Source: an uncultured Collinsella sp. (GTDB lineage: Bacteria; Actinomycetota; Coriobacteriia; Coriobacteriales; Coriobacteriaceae). Taken from it: a DNA stretch of 25,787 bases. The stretch covers positions 1-25,787 of the forward strand of contig CATYLC010000026.1 of the NCBI GenBank assembly GCA_958408685.1, read 5' to 3'. The notes under the pieces are model-generated. The model was not told the DNA's origin and searched no databases. It was given only the letters and a program-made list of their open reading frames with translations. Made by a program: the position numbers and the translations under genes. Positions 7,119 to 14,912 of this stretch are shown piece by piece; position 1 is the stretch's first letter; each line of letters begins with the position of its first letter.

Positions 7119-7134
7119 GGTTAAACGATTAATC
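7119..7134. promoter_or_regulatory. LacI-type operator 1 upstream of the epimerase
   Basis: GGTTAAACGATTAATC is a near-palindrome around CG. It overlaps a possible -35 box (TTAAAC, 7121-7126) with TAGATA at 7145-7150 as a candidate -10. Twelve bases upstream an extra GGTTAA half-site occurs at 7107. Confidence 0.6.
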
Positions 7135-7152
7135 AGCCAGACTGTAGATAAA

Positions 7153-7168
7153 GGTTAAACGATTAATT
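7153..7168. promoter_or_regulatory. LacI-type operator 2 upstream of the epimerase
   Basis: GGTTAAACGATTAATT differs from operator 1 by one base and begins exactly 34 bp after it. It would cover the transcription start, so repressor on both sites would clamp the promoter between them. Confidence 0.6.
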
Positions 7169-7209
7169 ACCACCGAGTAGATAATCACCGAGCAGATAAG
7201 GAGTTCACT

Positions 7210-7863
7210 ATGCTGCTCTGCCCCAGTCTCATGTGCGCCGACTACGGCAATCTGCGTGCGACCGTCGAGGATCTCGACGCCGCCGGCATCGACATCTTCC
7301 ATTGCGACGTGATGGACGGCAGTTTCGTTCCCAATTTCGCCATGGGTCTCGAAGACATCAAGGCCGTGCGAGCTGCCACCAACAAGCTCGTCGACGTGCA
7401 CCTTATGGTCGAGAATCCTGCCAGCAAGGTTGAACTTTTCGCCTCCGCCGGCGCGGACATCATCTATATCCATCCGGAGTCCGAGCGTTACGTGGTCAAG
7501 ACACTCGCCGCGATTAAGTCCCTCGGCAAGAGCGCCGGTATCGCCGTGAACCCCGACACCTCTATCTCCGAGATCGAGGAGATGTTGAACCTCTGCGATT
7601 ACGTGATGGTCATGACGGTGAATCCGGGTTTTGCCGGTCAGAGCTTTATCGAGTTCACGAACGACAAGGTGCGTCGCCTTGCCGCGCTGAAGGAGCGCTT
7701 TGGCTTCAAGCTCATGATCGACGGCGCCTGCTCGCCCGAGCGCGTGCGCGACCTGTCCGCCATTGGCGCGGACGGATTTATCCTGGGCACCAGTGCGCTG
7801 TTTGGCAAGGACGCTGGTTACGAGGAGTGTCTGCGCCGTTTGCGCGCCGGCGAGGTGTATTAG
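7210..7863 (+). CDS. ribulose-phosphate 3-epimerase family, AlsE-like (allulose-6-phosphate 3-epimerase?)
   Basis: This 217-residue TIM-barrel protein inverts carbon 3 of a ketose phosphate. The family metal and base residues are visible: His and Asp in IFHCDVMDG (29-37), His in DVHLMVENP, and the late Asp in LMIDGACS. Several signatures fit AlsE (D-allulose 6-phosphate to fructose 6-phosphate) better than housekeeping Rpe: PSLMC at the start, MTVNPGFAGQSFI where Rpe usually has SVNPGFGGQ, and GTSALF where Rpe has AGSAIF. This comparison is from memory. AAGGAG lies six bases before the ATG. Two LacI-type operators sit just upstream, and rpiB follows after 72 bases, so it is probably a controlled catabolic gene. 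Plain ribulose-5-phosphate epimerase activity remains possible. Confidence 0.85.
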   Translation: MLLCPSLMCADYGNLRATVEDLDAAGIDIFHCDVMDGSFVPNFAMGLEDIKAVRAATNKLVDVHLMVENPASKVELFASAGADIIYIHPESERYVVKTLAAIKSLGKSAGIAVNPDTSISEIEEMLNLCDYVMVMTVNPGFAGQSFIEFTNDKVRRLAALKERFGFKLMIDGACSPERVRDLSAIGADGFILGTSALFGKDAGYEECLRRLRAGEVY

Positions 7864-7935
7864 AAGCGGAACGGCGAATTAGGACGGATTGAGCGCGCGG
7901 CATGCGCGAATGGTTCTTATGGAAAGGGGTCTCTT

Positions 7936-8412
7936 TTGAAGATCGGTATTGGAAACGACCACGTCGCAGTCGAGTACAAGGAAGCCATCACGGCGTATAT
8001 CCAGGAGAAGTACGGCTACGAAGTCGTGAACTTCGGTACGGACAGCACCGAGCGCTTTGACTATCCCATCGCGGGTGAGGCCGTGGCGGACGCTGTCATG
8101 TCCGGCGAGGTTGATCGCGGTATCGTTATCTGCGGTACGGGTGTGGGCATCTCGCTTGCCGCCAACAAGGTGCGCGGTATCCGTTGCTGCACCTGCTCTG
8201 AGCCGTATTCCGCTCGCCTGTCGCGCGAGCACAACAACACCAACATGCTCGCATTTGGTGCTCGTGTGGTAGGCATCGAGCTGGCCAAAATGATTGTCGA
8301 CGCCTGGCTCACCGGCGAGTTCGAGGGCGGCCGTCACCAGCGACGCATCGATATGATTCGCCAGATCGAGGCTCGTCAGCTCGTACGTGCGGAGGAAGCA
8401 CGCGGCTGGTAG
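7936..8412 (+). CDS. rpiB: RpiB/LacAB-family sugar-phosphate isomerase
   Basis: This 158-residue protein has the RpiB fold: GIGNDH near the N-terminus, the catalytic Cys in VICGTGVGISLAANK, then GIRCCTCSEPYSARLSREHNNTNMLAFGAR with the conserved His. The family interconverts aldose and ketose phosphates: ribose-5-P with ribulose-5-P, galactose-6-P with tagatose-6-P (LacAB), and allose-6-P with allulose-6-P in the case of E. coli RpiB. The start is a TTG at 7936 with GGAAAGGGG six bases before it; no better start is available. It follows the AlsE-like gene and is closed by a terminator, so the pair forms one unit. Context favours allose-6-phosphate or a pentose phosphate as substrate. Confidence 0.9.
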   Translation: MKIGIGNDHVAVEYKEAITAYIQEKYGYEVVNFGTDSTERFDYPIAGEAVADAVMSGEVDRGIVICGTGVGISLAANKVRGIRCCTCSEPYSARLSREHNNTNMLAFGARVVGIELAKMIVDAWLTGEFEGGRHQRRIDMIRQIEARQLVRAEEARGW

Positions 8413-8415
8413 CGG

Positions 8416-8446
8416 AAAAGCCCGTCACCCGTGTGGCGGGCTTTTT
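8416..8446. terminator. bidirectional terminator between rpiB and lacI
   Basis: AAAAGCCCGTCAC pairs with GTGGCGGGCTTTT (one G-T pair) over a short loop. A-rich and T-rich ends on both sides let it serve rpiB from the left and lacI from the right. Confidence 0.85.
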
Positions 8447-8508
8447 GCATGTCGCGCGTGGGATAGAGCACATGCGAGAGAAAAACGCGGCTATTCGCTG
8501 CCCGCTGT

Positions 8509-9519
8509 CTAGCTGCTCGCGCGTTGCACGAGCTTAACGGGGACAAGCGTCTCCATCTCGGGCTCTTCGCCGCGCAGCAGGGCGAGCAGGGCCTGACATC
8601 CCTCGTGCGCGAGGCGCTCGGGGAAGCGGCGGATGGTGCTGATTTGCGGCGTCGGAAGCTGCGCGTAAACGGAATCGTCGAAGCCGATGAGACGGACGTC
8701 TTCGGGTACGCGCTTGCCGGCGGCAACGAGCGCACGCAGCGCGCCCACGGCTGCGTGGTCGCTATGGGCGAAGACGCCGTCGACGGGGTAGCCCGTGGAG
8801 AGGAAGTCGGTCACGAGCTCTTCCGACTCGATGATGCTCGGCTGCTTACCCGAGACAAACAGCTGGTAGTCGCGGCGTAGCGGCATTCCGTGCGCGGCGA
8901 GCGCCCGCTCGTAGCCCATCTGGCGCTCGTTGCCGGGGTAGTTGGCGGTAAAACTCGAGATGCTCAGGATGTCCTTGCAGCCGCGCTCGATGAGGTGCTC
9001 GGTCGCCATGTAGCCACCGCCGATGTTGTCGGAGCCCACGTGTGGGAAACCGAGGTCGTTTTCGGGCGCACGGTCGATGCAGACCACGGGGATTCCGTGG
9101 GGGACGAACTCGCCGTCGAGCCTGCGCAGGCCGGAGATACAGATGATACCGTCGGCCTGCTTGCTTGCCAGCGTGCGGAAGTAGTCACGCTCGCGGGCGG
9201 GGTCATTGGCGCTGTTGCAAACAAAGACCGAGTAGTCCTCGGTTGCCAGCTCGCGCTCCACATGCAGGGCGATCTTGGAAAAGAAGTCGTTGGAGATGTC
9301 CGGCACGATCATGCCGATGGTCCGGGACTGGGCCATACGGAGGCTCTTCGCCGCCATGTTCGTGACGTAGCCGTATTCCTTTAGGGCGGCTTCCACGCGT
9401 TTGCGGGTGTCTTCGGAAAAACGGCCGCTGCCGTTGATGACGTGGGAGACCGTGGCGACGGATACGCCGGCCGCGACGGCAATCTGGCGCATGGATGGGC
9501 GCTTGCCTGGTGTGGGCAT
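8509..9519 (-). CDS. LacI-family transcriptional repressor
   Basis: This 336-residue protein has the full LacI layout. Residues 8-60 hold the helix-turn-helix and hinge helix (MRQIAVAAGVSVATVSHVIN, then the ALKEYGYVTNMAAKSLR hinge). A periplasmic-binding-protein-like sensor domain follows (TIGMIVPDISNDFFSKI onward, with GFDDSVYAQLPTPQISTI near 285). AGGAGG lies five bases before the ATG. A palindrome GGTTAACAGATTAACC (9543-9558) lies just upstream of its start, and the same pattern stands before deoR and the AlsE-like gene, so it probably represses itself and the whole sugar cluster. The inducer is unknown; the cluster suggests allose, allulose or a phosphate of these. Confidence 0.93.
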   Translation of the reverse strand: MPTPGKRPSMRQIAVAAGVSVATVSHVINGSGRFSEDTRKRVEAALKEYGYVTNMAAKSLRMAQSRTIGMIVPDISNDFFSKIALHVERELATEDYSVFVCNSANDPARERDYFRTLASKQADGIICISGLRRLDGEFVPHGIPVVCIDRAPENDLGFPHVGSDNIGGGYMATEHLIERGCKDILSISSFTANYPGNERQMGYERALAAHGMPLRRDYQLFVSGKQPSIIESEELVTDFLSTGYPVDGVFAHSDHAAVGALRALVAAGKRVPEDVRLIGFDDSVYAQLPTPQISTIRRFPERLAHEGCQALLALLRGEEPEMETLVPVKLVQRASS

Positions 9520-9542
9520 GGGGCCTCCTGCTGCTTTCGGGT

Positions 9543-9558
9543 GGTTAACAGATTAACC
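9543..9558. promoter_or_regulatory. LacI-type operator in the lacI promoter region
   Basis: GGTTAACAGATTAACC has perfect GGTTAA / TTAACC half-sites. It lies 23 bases upstream of the lacI start codon and 13 bases before the small ORF on the other strand, so it could control both. Confidence 0.6.
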
Positions 9559-9571
9559 GAGATTGTAGCGC

Positions 9572-9769
9572 ATGCGCGATGCCGTAATGGGTCGCTTCGA
9601 AGTCGTTTTGTCGCGCTCGGTCTGCACCTTGGATAAGAAGGAGTTCGTCGAGCACTCCGATCCGGAGCGCACGCGCGCCAACATCCCGCTGTTCCAGCAG
9701 GGCATCATGATACAGCAGCTCAACTCCGAGAAGCTCGTGGTCGAGACCATGGTGAAGTTCTGCGGCTAG
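9572..9769 (+). CDS. short ORF of 65 codons, unknown; possible gene remnant
   Basis: The frame from ATG at 9572 (alternative ATG at 9587) to TAG at 9769 has the strong C/G third-position bias of real genes here (for example the run KEFVEHSDPERTRANIPLFQQ). I do not recognise it. It has no clear ribosome site, and it opens right after an in-frame TAG. It reads like the C-terminal end of a longer protein whose front is gone, or a small gene divergent from lacI under the shared operator. A weak hairpin GAGGC / GCCTC followed by TTTGTGTT lies near 9803-9833. Confidence 0.4.
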   Translation: MRDAVMGRFEVVLSRSVCTLDKKEFVEHSDPERTRANIPLFQQGIMIQQLNSEKLVVETMVKFCG

Positions 9770-9862
9770 TAATTACTGCATTACATATTCTGTTGTCACC
9801 TGGGAGGCTTGTTTTTGCGGGCCTCTTTGTGTTGCTATGGAGCCCTGGCCTGTCGATAAACA

Positions 9863-9896
9863 AAGCGCCCGCTTGCCGGGGAGCAAGCGGGCGCTT
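9863..9896 (-). terminator. terminator of the PASTA kinase operon
   Basis: A perfect 14-bp stem AAGCGCCCGCTTGC / GCAAGCGGGCGCTT has a six-base loop. Read on the minus strand it is followed by TGTTTATC. It lies 50 bases past the kinase stop codon. Confidence 0.85.
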
Positions 9897-9946
9897 CTGA
9901 GCGAATATGTTTGCGGCCATAGCCGCTGCAGGTGATGGGTTGTCGA

Positions 9947-11893
9947 CTAGTTAGTCGTCGTGCCGGAATCGTCACCCGAGGTGGAGCCAGAAAGTGCGAC
10001 CGTCAGCGTGATCGTGCTGTCGGTGGACTGCTTGCCGGTGGGGGAGACGCCCGTAACGGTGGCATCCTCGTTACCGCTCACGGGATTGCCGTTCTGGTCA
10101 CAGAAGCCAATGTTATAGAAACCGGCGTTGTTGAGCGCGGTAACGGCAGCGGAAATGCTCTTGCCGTACAGGTTGCCCGGGACGGTGGCCTTGCCGGACT
10201 TCTTGGCAATGACGACGGTAATCGTGGCGCCGGGCTTCTGCTTACCGCTGGGGTTCCAGCTGATCACGGTGCCCTCGGTAACCGAGTCGTTCTCCTGGTA
10301 GCTCACGTCGACGCCAAAGCCTGCCATATCGAGGGCGTTGCGCGCCTGGGCCTCGGTCATGTCGGTCAGGTCGGGGACGGACGTGGTATCCGGGCCGCTC
10401 GAGACCTTGTACGAGATGGTCGTGCCCTTCGCGACTTCCTTACCGGCTCCGGTGCCCTGCTCAAAGACCTGGCCCTCATCGGCCTCGTTGGCCTCCTCGG
10501 AGGCGTTGCCCTTCAGGCCAACGCTTGCCAGCGCGGCTTCTGCCTGGTCCTTGGTCAGGCCGACAAGCTGGGGAACCTCAACCTTCTCGGAGGGCTTGGG
10601 GCCCTTGGAGATTACCAGGTTCACCTTGGTGCCCTTGGCCTTCTTGGTGTTGCCGTTGGGCGTCTGCTCGGCGACCTTGCCCTCGTCGACATCGTCGTTG
10701 TAGCTTTGGTCGATGGTGCCGACCTCGAGGCCGGCTTCCTTGATCAGCTCGACGGCAGTCTGCTGGTCCTTGCCCAGCACATCGGGCACGGTGACCTGCT
10801 CGCCGCCAAAGAGTCCTGTGGCAAAGGCCACCACGATGCCGATGACGGCAACCGCTGCCACCACGGCGGCGATGATCTTGTTCTTGTTGGATTTGGGCTC
10901 TTCGACCTCGTAGGAGCCAGTGGAGCCCGAAACCGAGCTACGGGCGGTATTCTGGCCGCTCACGCCCGAGACGGGACGCACCATGGCGCGCGTCTGATCG
11001 GAAAGCTCGCGAGTCTTGGTGGCGCCCAGTTCACCGGGGGCACCGATGATGCGCGTGGGCTCCGAGACGTTGACGGCACGGCCCGACAGGTAGCTGTTGA
11101 GCACCTGACGCAGCTCGTCGGCGGTCTGGAAGCGGTTTGCGGGGTCCTTCTCCATGCACTTGAGGATGATGCGCTCAAGGTCGGCGTCGACACCGGAGTT
11201 GATCTGGCTCGGCGGAATAGGCAGCTCGTTGACCTGCTTGAGTGCGACCGAGATAGCGTCGTCACCGTCAAAGGGAACGCGGCCGGTGGCGCACTCGTAC
11301 ATCACGACGCCCAGCGAGTAGATATCCGAGGTGGGGCCGAGGTCCTGACCGCGGGTCTGCTCGGGGCTGACGTAGTGGGCGGTTCCCAGCACGTTGTTGT
11401 CTTGCGTGAGGTGGCTGTTCTTGGCGCGCGCGATGCCGAAGTCCATCACCTTGATGTTGCCGTCGGGCAACACCATGATGTTCTGCGGCTTAATGTCGCG
11501 GTGGATGATCTCGTGCTTGTGGGCGACCGAAAGCGCGGAGCTGATCTGCGAGCCGATCTGGGCGACCTTCTTGGGGTCGAGGGCGCCGTGGCTCTTGATG
11601 CCGCTCTTAAGGTCGGTACCGCGCAGGTACTCCATGACGATGTAATAGGTGTCGCCGTCCTTGCCCCAATCGTAGACGCCCACGATATAAGGGGAGGAGA
11701 GACCGGCTGCTGCCTGGGCCTCCTGCTTAAAGCGTGCGGCGAAGGTTGCGTCGCCAGCATACTGCGGCAGCATGATCTTGACGGCTACCGTGCGGTCGAG
11801 GACCTGGTCCTGTGCACGGTAGACGGTCGCCATGCCGCCTGTTCCCACCTTATCCTTGAGGAGGTATCTTCCCCCGAGGACCCTCTGTTCCAT
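9947..11893 (-). CDS. pknB: Ser/Thr protein kinase with PASTA domains (PknB)
   Basis: This 648-residue membrane kinase senses peptidoglycan or lipid II with its outer PASTA domains and phosphorylates division and wall proteins inside. The kinase domain is complete: glycine loop GTGGMATVY (18-26), Lys39 in VAVKIM, catalytic HRDIKPQN (131-138), DFG (151-153) and SPEQ. Thr residues before SPEQ are the likely autophosphorylation sites. A juxtamembrane region rich in Thr/Ser leads to one membrane helix (about 339-362). Four PASTA repeats follow, each opening with a VP-type motif (TVPDVLG, EVPQLVG, SVPDLTD, TVPGNLYG), and a Ser/Thr/Asp-rich tail ends the protein. I chose the ATG at 11893, with AGGAG upstream and the start MEQRVLGGRY, over a longer open frame. 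It is the last gene of the operon. Confidence 0.95.
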   Translation of the reverse strand: MEQRVLGGRYLLKDKVGTGGMATVYRAQDQVLDRTVAVKIMLPQYAGDATFAARFKQEAQAAAGLSSPYIVGVYDWGKDGDTYYIVMEYLRGTDLKSGIKSHGALDPKKVAQIGSQISSALSVAHKHEIIHRDIKPQNIMVLPDGNIKVMDFGIARAKNSHLTQDNNVLGTAHYVSPEQTRGQDLGPTSDIYSLGVVMYECATGRVPFDGDDAISVALKQVNELPIPPSQINSGVDADLERIILKCMEKDPANRFQTADELRQVLNSYLSGRAVNVSEPTRIIGAPGELGATKTRELSDQTRAMVRPVSGVSGQNTARSSVSGSTGSYEVEEPKSNKNKIIAAVVAAVAVIGIVVAFATGLFGGEQVTVPDVLGKDQQTAVELIKEAGLEVGTIDQSYNDDVDEGKVAEQTPNGNTKKAKGTKVNLVISKGPKPSEKVEVPQLVGLTKDQAEAALASVGLKGNASEEANEADEGQVFEQGTGAGKEVAKGTTISYKVSSGPDTTSVPDLTDMTEAQARNALDMAGFGVDVSYQENDSVTEGTVISWNPSGKQKPGATITVVIAKKSGKATVPGNLYGKSISAAVTALNNAGFYNIGFCDQNGNPVSGNEDATVTGVSPTGKQSTDSTITLTVALSGSTSGDDSGTTTN

Positions 11894-12025
11894 TCCTGCT
11901 CCTAACATAACTATTCGCTCAACTATGTGTGTAGTACCTACGATGTGGCCGCTGGGGCCGTGTGGCGCGTTGCCGCTAACTCTTCGGTCGCGGCGCGCCT
12001 CGGGTGTCCGATTCAATCATGGGCA
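11894..12025. other. gap between the SEDS-PBP gene and pknB
   Basis: At 132 bases this is the longest gap in the operon. The pknB frame stays open upstream for 41 codons, but without family resemblance. An internal promoter for pknB could lie here; AT-rich bases around 11900-11940 are the only place for it, and no clear -35/-10 pair is visible. Confidence 0.3.
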
Positions 12026-14896
12026 TCACGCTCCCTGTGCGGCAAGCGCCGCAGTCAGGACGATACCGGCGATCTTGGCGGCCTTGACGTCATGCTTGTC
12101 GTAATCCTCCAAGGCCACCGAGATGGCGACCGTGGGTGAATCGTAAGGTGCAAAGCCAACGAACATCGAGTTGACGTTGGTGCCGCCGGTCTCGGCCGAG
12201 CCGGTCTTGCCGGCGACCTTGACGCCGGGGATTTGGGCATCGGTGCCGCTGCCGGACTGGACGACGGCAAGCATGGCCTGCTTGACCTGGTCGGCCGTGG
12301 CGGAGCTGACGGCCTGCCCCAGCGAGCGGGACTGCGTGGTCTTGACCACGGTTCCGTCCGGGGCAAGTACCTGGGCTACAAAGTACGGGTCCATGACCAC
12401 GCCGCTGTTAGCGATGGCGGCGGCAATCACGGCGTTTTGCATGACGGTGGTCTGCGGGCCGGGCGTATGGTCCATGCCGACAGGCTGGCCGGCGCCGGCC
12501 CAGGCAGTCTCCCATTCGGTCATGAGCGACGGGTCGGCCATGATGGAGGCCGCGGAGGTCAGGTCCTGGCCGAGCTTTTGGCCGTAGCCAAAGGCGTTGG
12601 CAAACTGCACGAGCGTGTTTGCGCCAACTTCGTTTGCCACCTGGCCAAAGACGACGTTGGAGGACACGGCAAAGGCCTGCTGCAGGCTGATGGTGCCGTA
12701 GCTCTCGTTGGCATAGTTGGTGACCGGTGCGTTGCCGATGTCCATGGAGCCGGGCGCCTGGTAGGTGCTGGTAAGGCTGGCGGTACCGGTCTCGAGTGCC
12801 GCGGAAAGCGTAACGACCTTAAACGTTGAGCCCGGCGTGTACAGCGCGTCCATGGCGCGATTGTACATGGAGCCGTCCTCGCCGCCGCCCGTCTGCAGCA
12901 GGGCATCGATGTTGGTGTTGTCGTAGGTGGGCGAGCTGGCACATGCGAGCACCGCGCCGGTACGCGGGTCGATGACCACTACAGCGCCCTTAAAGCCCTT
13001 GAGTGCCTGCTCGGCCGCCGTCTGGATGCGCGAGTCGATGGTGAGCTTGGCGGTGTTGCCCGGCTGGGTCTGGCCCGCGAGCGACGCGATGGCGTTGTTC
13101 CAGCTGGAGTAGTCCTTAGAACCGGTGAGCGTGTCGTTCATGACGCTCTCGATGGCGGTGGTGCCATACTGCTGGCTCACGTAGCCAACCACGTGCGCTG
13201 CCAGGTTACCGTTGGGGTAGGAGCGTACGTAGGTGCCGTCCTCCTGCTGCAGCGACTCGGCCAGCGTCACGCCGTCGGACGTGATGATGGAGCCGCGCTG
13301 GATGTACTTGGAGCGGGCGATGGTGTGGTTGTTGGTCGGCATGTCCTGATAGTCCTTGGCCTTAATGACCTGGACATAGGTGAGGTTGCCGATAAGGATG
13401 GCGAACAGCGCCGTAAAGGCGAGCACCGCGCGGGTTAGACGGTTGGCGAGCGCCACGCGGCCGAGCACACCGGATTCAGGCGTGTCGAGCAGGCGACGGC
13501 GCATGCGCGAGCCGACGGAATGGCTGCCGCTGCCGTAGGAAGACGAGGTGGCAAAGCGCGTGCCCGTCGGGGCGGCGGCAGATGCGACCTGATCATCGGT
13601 GATGGCGGCCATGGTGCCGGTGCCGGTAAGCTCGGCCTCGCGTCCGGTAGCCTCGTCACCGGCGCGCAGCAGGAGCGCGACGATGATAAAGCTCGCCAGC
13701 AGCGAGGAGCCACCCTGACTCATAAAGGGCAGGGTGACGCCGGTCAGCGGAATCAGGCGGGTTACGCCGCCAACGATCAAGAAGGCCTGGAAGCTGATGG
13801 CGGCCGTAAGGCCCGTGGCGCTAAAGGCAGCGAGGTCGGATTTAGCGCGGGCAGCCGTGGTGAGGCCACGCACGGCAAAGAGCATAAACAGGATGAGCAC
13901 GGCGCCGCCGCCCAAAAGGCCCATCTCCTCGCCGATAGCCGAGAAGATAAAGTCGGACTCGACGACAGGGATGTTGTTGGCCATGCCATTGCCGATGCCA
14001 ACACCGACCAGACCGCCATCGGCAAGCGAGAAGAGCGACTGGACGATCTGGTAGCCCTGGCCCTGGGCGTCCTTAAACGGATCGACCCAAACCTGGAAAC
14101 GCACCTGAACGTGCGATAGGAACTTGTAGGCGCCCACGGCTCCGACAGCTAAGAGCGCAAGGCCGATAACGACATACGAAAAGCGCCCCGTGGCAACGTA
14201 GAGCATCAGCAAGAAGATGGTGTAGAACAGCACGGCCGAACCCAGGTCGCGTTCGAAGACGACTACGAGCAGGCACACACCCCACACGGCAAACAGCGGC
14301 AGCAGCAGTCGCAGACGAGGGATCTTAAAGCCCAGGATCTTGCGGTTGGAGATGGAGAGCAGCTCGCGGTTCTCGGCTAGGTAGCCGGCCAGGAACAGGA
14401 CGATAAAGACCTTGGCGAACTCGCCGGGCTGGATGGTAAAGCCCGCGATGCGAATCCACAGCTTGGAGCCCGAGATCGTGGTGCCGATAAAGATAGGCAG
14501 CATCAGCAGAATGATGCCGATAATGCCAAAGGTGTACTTGTAGCGCATGACCACGTCGAGGTTTTTGACCAGTGCAAGCGTTCCCACCATCAGGGCCACC
14601 GAGACAAACAGGATGATGAGCTGTGAGATGGCGAGAGCGGGGGCGAGACGCGTCACGAACGTGATGCCGATGCCCGAAAGTATAAATACGATGGGCAGGA
14701 TGGCGGGGTCGGCACCGGGCGCCAAGATGCGCACGGCAATGTGGGCCGCGGCAAAGGCGGCAAAGAGGCCGATCGGTACGGCGAGCGTCTCAAAGGAGAT
14801 GGCAGCGCCCGCGGTGAGGACGTACATCGCATACAGCAGGATGACGGGGAACGCCGAGGCGATGAGCAAGAGCAGCTCGGTGTTGCGGCGACTCAT
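12026..14896 (-). CDS. SEDS glycosyltransferase (RodA/FtsW) fused to a class B penicillin-binding protein
   Basis: One frame of 956 residues joins two enzymes usually made separately. Residues 1 to about 412 are a ten-helix SEDS protein that polymerises lipid II: SGSKLWI, IQPGEFAK near 155-162, and the loop VESDFIFSAIGEE with the likely catalytic Asp315. A polar cytoplasmic linker (about 413-488) follows. Then come a single membrane helix (about 490-512) and a class B PBP transpeptidase with Ser690-x-x-Lys693 in PGSTFK, SSN (745-747) and KTG (897-899). The membrane order is coherent: SEDS ends inside and the extra helix puts the transpeptidase outside. The PBP part has only a short pedestal, as in mycobacterial PbpA. 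I chose the ATG at 14896 (GGGAG upstream); a GTG nine bases earlier has no space for a ribosome site. It occupies the rodA-pbpA position of actinobacterial pknB loci. Confidence 0.95.
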   Translation of the reverse strand: MSRRNTELLLLIASAFPVILLYAMYVLTAGAAISFETLAVPIGLFAAFAAAHIAVRILAPGADPAILPIVFILSGIGITFVTRLAPALAISQLIILFVSVALMVGTLALVKNLDVVMRYKYTFGIIGIILLMLPIFIGTTISGSKLWIRIAGFTIQPGEFAKVFIVLFLAGYLAENRELLSISNRKILGFKIPRLRLLLPLFAVWGVCLLVVVFERDLGSAVLFYTIFLLMLYVATGRFSYVVIGLALLAVGAVGAYKFLSHVQVRFQVWVDPFKDAQGQGYQIVQSLFSLADGGLVGVGIGNGMANNIPVVESDFIFSAIGEEMGLLGGGAVLILFMLFAVRGLTTAARAKSDLAAFSATGLTAAISFQAFLIVGGVTRLIPLTGVTLPFMSQGGSSLLASFIIVALLLRAGDEATGREAELTGTGTMAAITDDQVASAAAPTGTRFATSSSYGSGSHSVGSRMRRRLLDTPESGVLGRVALANRLTRAVLAFTALFAILIGNLTYVQVIKAKDYQDMPTNNHTIARSKYIQRGSIITSDGVTLAESLQQEDGTYVRSYPNGNLAAHVVGYVSQQYGTTAIESVMNDTLTGSKDYSSWNNAIASLAGQTQPGNTAKLTIDSRIQTAAEQALKGFKGAVVVIDPRTGAVLACASSPTYDNTNIDALLQTGGGEDGSMYNRAMDALYTPGSTFKVVTLSAALETGTASLTSTYQAPGSMDIGNAPVTNYANESYGTISLQQAFAVSSNVVFGQVANEVGANTLVQFANAFGYGQKLGQDLTSAASIMADPSLMTEWETAWAGAGQPVGMDHTPGPQTTVMQNAVIAAAIANSGVVMDPYFVAQVLAPDGTVVKTTQSRSLGQAVSSATADQVKQAMLAVVQSGSGTDAQIPGVKVAGKTGSAETGGTNVNSMFVGFAPYDSPTVAISVALEDYDKHDVKAAKIAGIVLTAALAAQGA

Positions 14897-14912
14897 AAGC
14901 GGCACTCCCTTT

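Noticed and set aside
9932..11905. 657-codon open frame on the plus strand
   Set aside because: It is antisense to pknB and follows its codon bias (Gly/Ala/Val/Leu/Asp-rich, no domain motif). The minus-strand frame has every kinase and PASTA motif.
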